The notes under the pieces: model-generated | The model's database searches: none | What the model was told of the DNA's origin: nothing | The model's input: the letters and a program-made list of their open reading frames with translations, nothing else | Made by a program: the position numbers and the translations under genes | Shown here: piece after piece, positions 59,228 through 64,000 of the stretch | How the letters are laid out: each line of letters begins with the position of its first letter | How positions within the stretch are numbered: the stretch's first letter is position 1 | Assembly (NCBI GenBank): GCA_947069175.1 | Contig: CAMTDV010000030.1 | Span: 95,752,411-95,816,410, forward strand | Direction: 5' to 3' | Source: Scalesia atractyloides | Lineage: Eukaryota > Streptophyta > Magnoliopsida > Asterales > Asteraceae | DNA length: 64,000 nt

Positions 59228-60360
59228 TAAGAATGGTAAGAATGATTCTGGTCCATTGATCTTAGATTTGAAGGGTTAAGATTAATCTCAGTGAAAAGAA
59301 AAGATTGAAAGGGCATAAAAGGAATCTCATATTTATTGACTTTCTCTCTCCACATACAAGACACATGCCAATTCTCCCATTGATTTAAAACGTCCATAAC
59401 TTTTTCATACGATATTTTTTTTTTAAAAATCACCATAATAACAAGTGTTATTATCATATAAAATTAAAATAAAAAATTTCATTTTTACTGGGTTTTTTTG
59501 CATTGTGTTAAAGGTTCACGTCATTGTGTCTTTTAACTGGGTTTTGGTCATTACGTTTTAGTAGACTTTCTATACATTGTGTTATTATCAAAACCTATAA
59601 CACAATGTTAATTTGGGTTCTACCCATTGCGATTTTATAAGAACCGATAACACAATATATGACACAATGAAGATGGTGTTATATCTGAGTTTTCTATAAA
59701 TTGTGTTATTGGTTCAGGTCATTGTGTTTAATTTGTTATCCATTGTGTTTAAATATGTTTTTCATTGTGTTTTAATAATTTGTTCAATTTTTTTATTCTC
59801 TTGTTCATTGTCTTTTAGTTTGTTGTGTATTGTGTTTTTAGTTTGTTTTTCATTGTGTCTTTATCTGCTCTCCATTGTGTCTTTATTTGCTGTCACTAAT
59901 TGTGTCTTTTATCTGTTGTCATCAGTTGTGTTTTTATTTAGTCTGATACTTATTGTGTTATACGTTATCGCCATTGTGTTATACGTTATGATCATTGTGT
60001 TTTAGTATGTTGTCCATTGTGTCTTTATCTGGTATCATTGATTGTGTTTTTGATCTACTTTACATTGTGTTTTACATCATGTCCATTGTGTAATACGTAA
60101 CTGGGTTTTTAAAAAAAAATTTAAAATATAACAATATGGTACTCATATTAAAGATAAAAAAACGCTCGATTTTGTGTTATAATTCTTTTTAAAATAAATG
60201 ATGTATAAAAAAGTTACGAACGTTTAAAAATTGGGAGGGGGGAAAAGCGTGTGACTTGCATGTGCATATTCTCTTTCCTCTAGTAGACAAAATTACCTTT
60301 TCCATTTAAATCCTCCTAGGACACTTGTCACTCTCTGGTGGCTTCTTACCATTCTTACAT
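59228..60360. mobile_element. Inverted-repeat element with tandem-array core (B)
   Basis: The ends TAAGAATGGTAAGAA and TTCTTACCATTCTTA are inverted, and arms such as AACGTCCATAACTTTTTCATA face TATAAAAAAGTTACGAACGTT. The core (about 59497-60090) is a degenerate array of roughly 22-26-base units built on CATTGTGTTTTA, with some units inverted (ACACAATG near 59610-59665). The frame at 59703-60005 is only this array. The flanks share no clean duplication. Confidence 0.65.
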
Positions 60361-61269
60361 TTATACTTCTTTGTAGAATAACCCAACCCAGGACTTCTAA
60401 TAGTACAAGGAAAACAATTAATTAAAAACAATTAATTAACTTATATTAATCTCCTCCAACTCCTCTTAGAGATAACTTTCACCACCAATATTGATCACAT
60501 TAAGTTTCTACGGATTTCGTATCCACGCTTTAACATAATATATGTAAAAATAAAATAAAATAAAATAAAATTGAGGGACTTAAACCTTTGTCTAGCTTGC
60601 TAAGCCTATAGAGCTGGCCCTGCAAGTTATCGCTGGTATATAATCCCATAAGGTAATACGACAAGCAACTTTGATAAGTACACATTTAAATAAGTTTTTA
60701 AACACCTATTACTATTGAGTTTATACGCATAGTTACTGGGTGAAATTGAGTTGTGATGGATCCGAATGAGTTCTGACGAAAAACAAGCATACTTGTAGTT
60801 TACACATAAGCCAAATATATGACAAATGGGGACATTTCTTGCAGTTAGGGAACCCGACCCAATGGTTGGTGCATAATTAATAATTGAAAAATAGATGATA
60901 ATTTTTTTATAAGAACGACGACTAACGTGTTTTGGTTGCAAATTCACCAATGAGGGAATGACCCGCCACCTTGGCTGACCATCCACTTATATTAAAATGA
61001 GGTTGCCAGTCGAGTCAAAATAATAGCATGAATAATATTCATATGCCGTTCAAAAGAAAAATTCATATATAATATATATGACATCTTAATTACATGATCG
61101 ATTTTAACTAAAAACAACATATAAACACTTGTAAATTTTATTTAGATCTAACGCATAAAATGGTTATATAGTCGTACATCCCACTCTCTTCCTTACTCTT
61201 ACCTACTAGATATTGTATATACGTGTATGATAGGGTTCTTGGATTTTTTTTAACTAAAGTTGGTTCTAT
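60361..61269. other. Intergenic, no gene seen
   Basis: AT-rich, with (AAAAT/AAAAT)-type runs at about 60548-60570. The minus-strand frame at 60627-60986 has no recognisable domain. Confidence 0.4.
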
Positions 61270-61272
61270 AAT

Positions 61273-61875
61273 AAACTTTAAACGGCTAGCAGAATCAATC
61301 CTGAGCACTCTCGGGGCACCTACTGGACTAAACGGAGTACTACGAGAGTAACCTGAATCCACCATCAATTCCGAGGAAAACCCGGTAACCCACCCGCCCG
61401 GAAGCACGACAATGAAATTACCGATAAAACTCGTTTGACTTCAGGATCAAACCCAGGATTCCCTTGGTCTCCTTTCATTCCTCACCAGTGTCTGAAGATG
61501 TTAATCTTGAATTAAAGAGATAAATATAATGACGGGTTATAGATAATTATGCTGAATTATTTATTGAGTCTTTATAGGGATAATTGTTAGATTTAATTAG
61601 ATAGGTTTATCTAGTTGGTTTATTTATTTATATTAATAGAGTTCTAGTTGGGTTAGGACTAGAATAAGTTTAGTATAAATAGATGGTTAGAGTTATTGTA
61701 TTTGTGTGCTCTTATTGTTAAATAATAAAAAGAGTCGAACAGTACGTTCAATCTTGTGTTTTTATTTATTCGATCAAGGAGCTGATTTCCAACAGTGTCT
61801 CACTCTACACCAAGAGAAAGTTAAACTTGTATCTCCTAAGAGAAATGTAAATCTTCCACTACTTAATCTAGAATT
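61273..61875 (-). mobile_element. SINE interrupted by a solo LTR
   Basis: The body at 61273-61492 (GAGCACTCTCGGGGCACC, AACCCGGTAACCCACCCGCC) matches the SINE at 23.1 kb. The missing head resumes at 61800-61875 (CTCTACACCAAGAGAAAGTT) after the LTR at 61493-61794. The two parts align in order to the intact copy. Confidence 0.65.
61493..61794 (+). mobile_element. Short solo LTR, 302 bp
   Basis: It begins TGAAGATGTT and ends TTTCCAACA, with a perfect 5-bp duplication GTGTC at 61488-61492 and 61795-61799. AGTATAAATAG (about 61670) and AATAATAAAAAG (about 61722) fit a promoter and polyadenylation signal. The parent could be a copia element or a small TRIM. Confidence 0.75.
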
Positions 61876-62440
61876 CATTGGCTATTAAAATTTTTTAAAC
61901 TAATTGAAGAAAGTTAACAAGTTGAAAATCAACCCGAGAATGAATATAATAAAAAGTAGAAATGCTATTAATTTATTTTCCCTTGTCAAAGCTGGCTTCA
62001 ATTTAAACATTAGTTAATAATTTAATTATGTTAGAATAATCTTTTAACTGATAGGCGTTTGTAATTGCTTATTAAAATACTTATACTTTTTTTATTATTT
62101 TTAAATCATTTATAAACAGTTTTTTCATGACCCCTAGCTCATTAACTGGTCTGAATAAGTTGTTAAACCCTGTCAAGAAAGTTTGTACTCTATTAAGCTA
62201 TAATAGTAGACAATGAATTATAAACTATTAATAAGGTTTGAAAATCCTAAAAGATAAACGAGAAAAAGAAGAATATACAAATTGCTTTAATTATATACAA
62301 CTCCAACTGGGAGGAGTCAGTGAAAAGTAGATTTAGTCTATGTAGCCTAACATGGATTGTGAGAGTGATATATGACACTCGCTATAAGTAGAAAGAAAAG
62401 ACATTTTAGTACTAAAACATTTTAGTCATTGTAAGTAGGG
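61876..62440. other. Intergenic, no gene seen
   Basis: AT-rich DNA without coding or clear element ends. Confidence 0.35.
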
Positions 62441-62870
62441 GTGTGAAAATGACATTTTGTTTTTTAAAAAAAACAATAAAAAAATCTAGTACAAAAAATT
62501 AAGCACCAAAAATATAGTACAAAAAAATATAGCACAAAAAAATTTAGTACAAAAAAATCTAGAAACAAAAAATTAAGCACAAAAACTCAGGAAAAAAAAG
62601 TTTAACACAAAATTTCAACAAAAAAAAATATAGCACAAAAATATAGTATAAAAATCCATCACAAAAGATGCTACACAACACAGAAATACAACACATTTTT
62701 GTGGGTTTTTTAGTCGTTATATTTTATATATCAATATGTCACTCAAATTAAAGATAAAAAGACGTTCGATTTTATGGTGAAACTTTTATGAAAAAATAAT
62801 ATAATATAAAATATTATGAACGTTTAAAAAATGGAGGTGAAATATGCATATGCTTTGCATGTGAAGAAAG
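62441..62870. mobile_element. Array-containing element (C)
   Basis: A poly(A)-broken array of short units such as AGCACAAAAAAAT and AGTACAAAAAAAT (about 62470-62690) is followed by an arm with AAATTAAAGATAAAAAGACG and GAACGTTTAAAAAATGGAGG. The arm is close to the right arm of the element at 59.2-60.4 kb. The left end was not found. Confidence 0.5.
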
Positions 62871-63187
62871 AAAGACAATAAATAGAATTTTTCCCAAGAT
62901 ACCTTTGCACTACTCTTTTTTCTTATATTTTTCATCTTAACCATTGATCAATCATTAAGATTGCTTTTCATCATAGTTAGACAAAATATACTTTTTATTT
63001 GATCTTACCTTACTTATAAATTATGTATCACATTGTTATACAAATTATATTAAGAAACTTTTAATATACAACTAAACTAGAAAATTGTGACAAGCATATA
63101 ACAAGCAGCAATACAGCTAAATATTAGTCTAGTCTCTTTTCGATCAATATCTTTCATATCATCACAATTAACGTACAGGCGTATATA

Positions 63188-64000
63188 CCACAGTTGTCAA
63201 AGGCGGAGGTACACTCAGGGCGTAAAGGGTGCGCCTTGGGCCTCAATGCAAGGCGCTTAAAAAGCGATGACCTTTTTAGGCAAGTCGTTTAGTATAAAAA
63301 TACAGTTTTTAGGGATTTTAGACATGTTTTAAGCTTCTTTAGGGCTAGTTTAAGATGTTTAGATTGTTTACAGACTTGTTTAGGGTTCCTATAATTGTTT
63401 CAAACATATTCAAAAGATTTTTAACTTGAATTTCACTTAAATTTGGCCTGAAAACGCGCCTGAGGTAAGGGTGTTCAAAAAATCCAGATCCGAATCCGAA
63501 ATATCCGAAAGTCCGTATCCGAAATTTCGGAGTCCGAAAATTCGGATATCCGAAAACCGGATAATCCAAATTTTCGGATTCGGATATAGATTTCTAAAAT
63601 TTTCGGATAATTGGATTATCCGATATCCGAAAACTAATATTTTTTAAATGTGTACAATCTAAGCACAATGTTTAGTTTGAAATATAGTAAAAATAGTAAA
63701 TAATCGGATTCATATATGTATTTATAAAGTTCGTTGTTTTTAACGTTGAAAATTTGGAAAATCGAATGCAAGTTTAATTTTAATCTATGCACGAAACGAT
63801 TTTTTTAAGTTTTTTTATGAATTCGGATATCTGAAATTTCAGATACGGGTTCGGATATTAATATTCACTATCCGAAATTTTCGGATATCCAAAAACCGAA
63901 TAATCCGATCTTGAACACCCCTAGCCCGAGGGCCTGTAAGTGGGGCAAGCGAAACAAGATGGTTATGTTGGGCCTGAAAAGTGAGCCTAGACGCGCGTCT
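63188..64000. mobile_element. Old repeat (GGCGC type) cut by a hAT MITE, runs off window
   Basis: GGCGGAGGTACACTCAGGGC and AAGGCGCTTAAAAAGCG at 63200-63270, and CGAGGGCCTGTAAGTGGGGC at about 63927, appear to be halves of one older element. The right half continues past the end of the window. Confidence 0.4.
63466..63923. mobile_element. hAT MITE
   Basis: The ends TAAGGGTGTTCAA and TTGAACACCCCTA are flanked by GCCTGAGG (63458-63465) and GCCCGAGG (63924-63931), an 8-bp duplication with one change. The interior is rich in TTCGGATATCCG and CCGAAA. Confidence 0.78.

Noticed and set aside
59703..60005. 100-codon frame rich in Leu, Val and Phe, resembling a membrane protein
   Set aside because: It is wholly made of the CATTGTGTTTTA tandem array; the composition follows from the repeat.
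59497..60090. Spaced short repeats that could suggest a CRISPR array
   Set aside because: Units and spacing are irregular, some are inverted, and the host is a plant.
63345..63569. 74-codon frame with Gly/Phe/Tyr repeats
   Set aside because: It is the left part of a hAT MITE with repeated CCGAAA and TCCGAAT units.

Overview
The window is nuclear DNA of a flowering plant, almost certainly a eudicot. It is AT-rich, its genes have GT-AG introns, and it holds plant-only families (HD-ZIP III, early nodulin-like phytocyanin, B3) set in a dense nest of plant transposable elements. The element spectrum resembles what I associate with Asteraceae, but that is a weak inference.

Genes. (1) 44020-50126, plus strand: an HD-ZIP class III homeobox gene of the ATHB-8/ATHB-15 type. 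It has 17 coding exons in my model, a miR165/166 target site split across an exon junction, a short upstream ORF, and a one-base frameshift in the C-terminal MEKHLA domain. (2) 21480-22647, minus strand: an intact two-exon early nodulin-like (phytocyanin) gene. (3) 26974-28425, plus strand: a B3-domain (REM-like) gene whose frame is broken once. The only other long ORF, 53490-57998 minus, is the 1502-residue polyprotein of an intact Ty1/copia retrotransposon. A Harbinger accessory ORF (5.8-6.9 kb), a mitoribosomal L7/L12-like fragment (53.0-58.4 kb) and several LINE pieces are pseudogenes.

Layout. 0-13 kb: a hAT element holding nested Helitrons, a foldback element with a tandem-array core, a PIF/Harbinger element, a MULE, a second Helitron with a tandem array of 3' hairpins, a SINE and a LINE tail. 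15-20 kb: a MULE, a copia solo LTR, a hAT MITE and a CACTA end. 21-23 kb: the phytocyanin gene and a SINE. 25-30 kb: a Helitron 3' end with an RPA-like exon beside the B3 gene. 31-37 kb: a foldback MITE, then one LINE split by a MITE and by a 2.5-kb gypsy solo LTR. 38-43 kb: a SINE, two MULE-type foldbacks and gypsy LTR debris. 43-50 kb: the HD-ZIP III gene with a hAT MITE in intron 10. 52-59 kb: a MULE carrying an L12-like gene fragment (Pack-MULE-like), split by the copia element with identical LTRs. 59-64 kb: two further array-containing elements, a SINE with a solo LTR inside it, and hAT MITEs.

Most element borders are supported by target-site duplications read directly from the sequence: 8 bp for hAT, 9 bp for MULE, 5 bp for LTR elements, TAA for Harbinger, and A/T insertion for Helitron. 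These allow the order of insertions to be read in several places. No operons, tRNA or rRNA genes, or CRISPR arrays are present.
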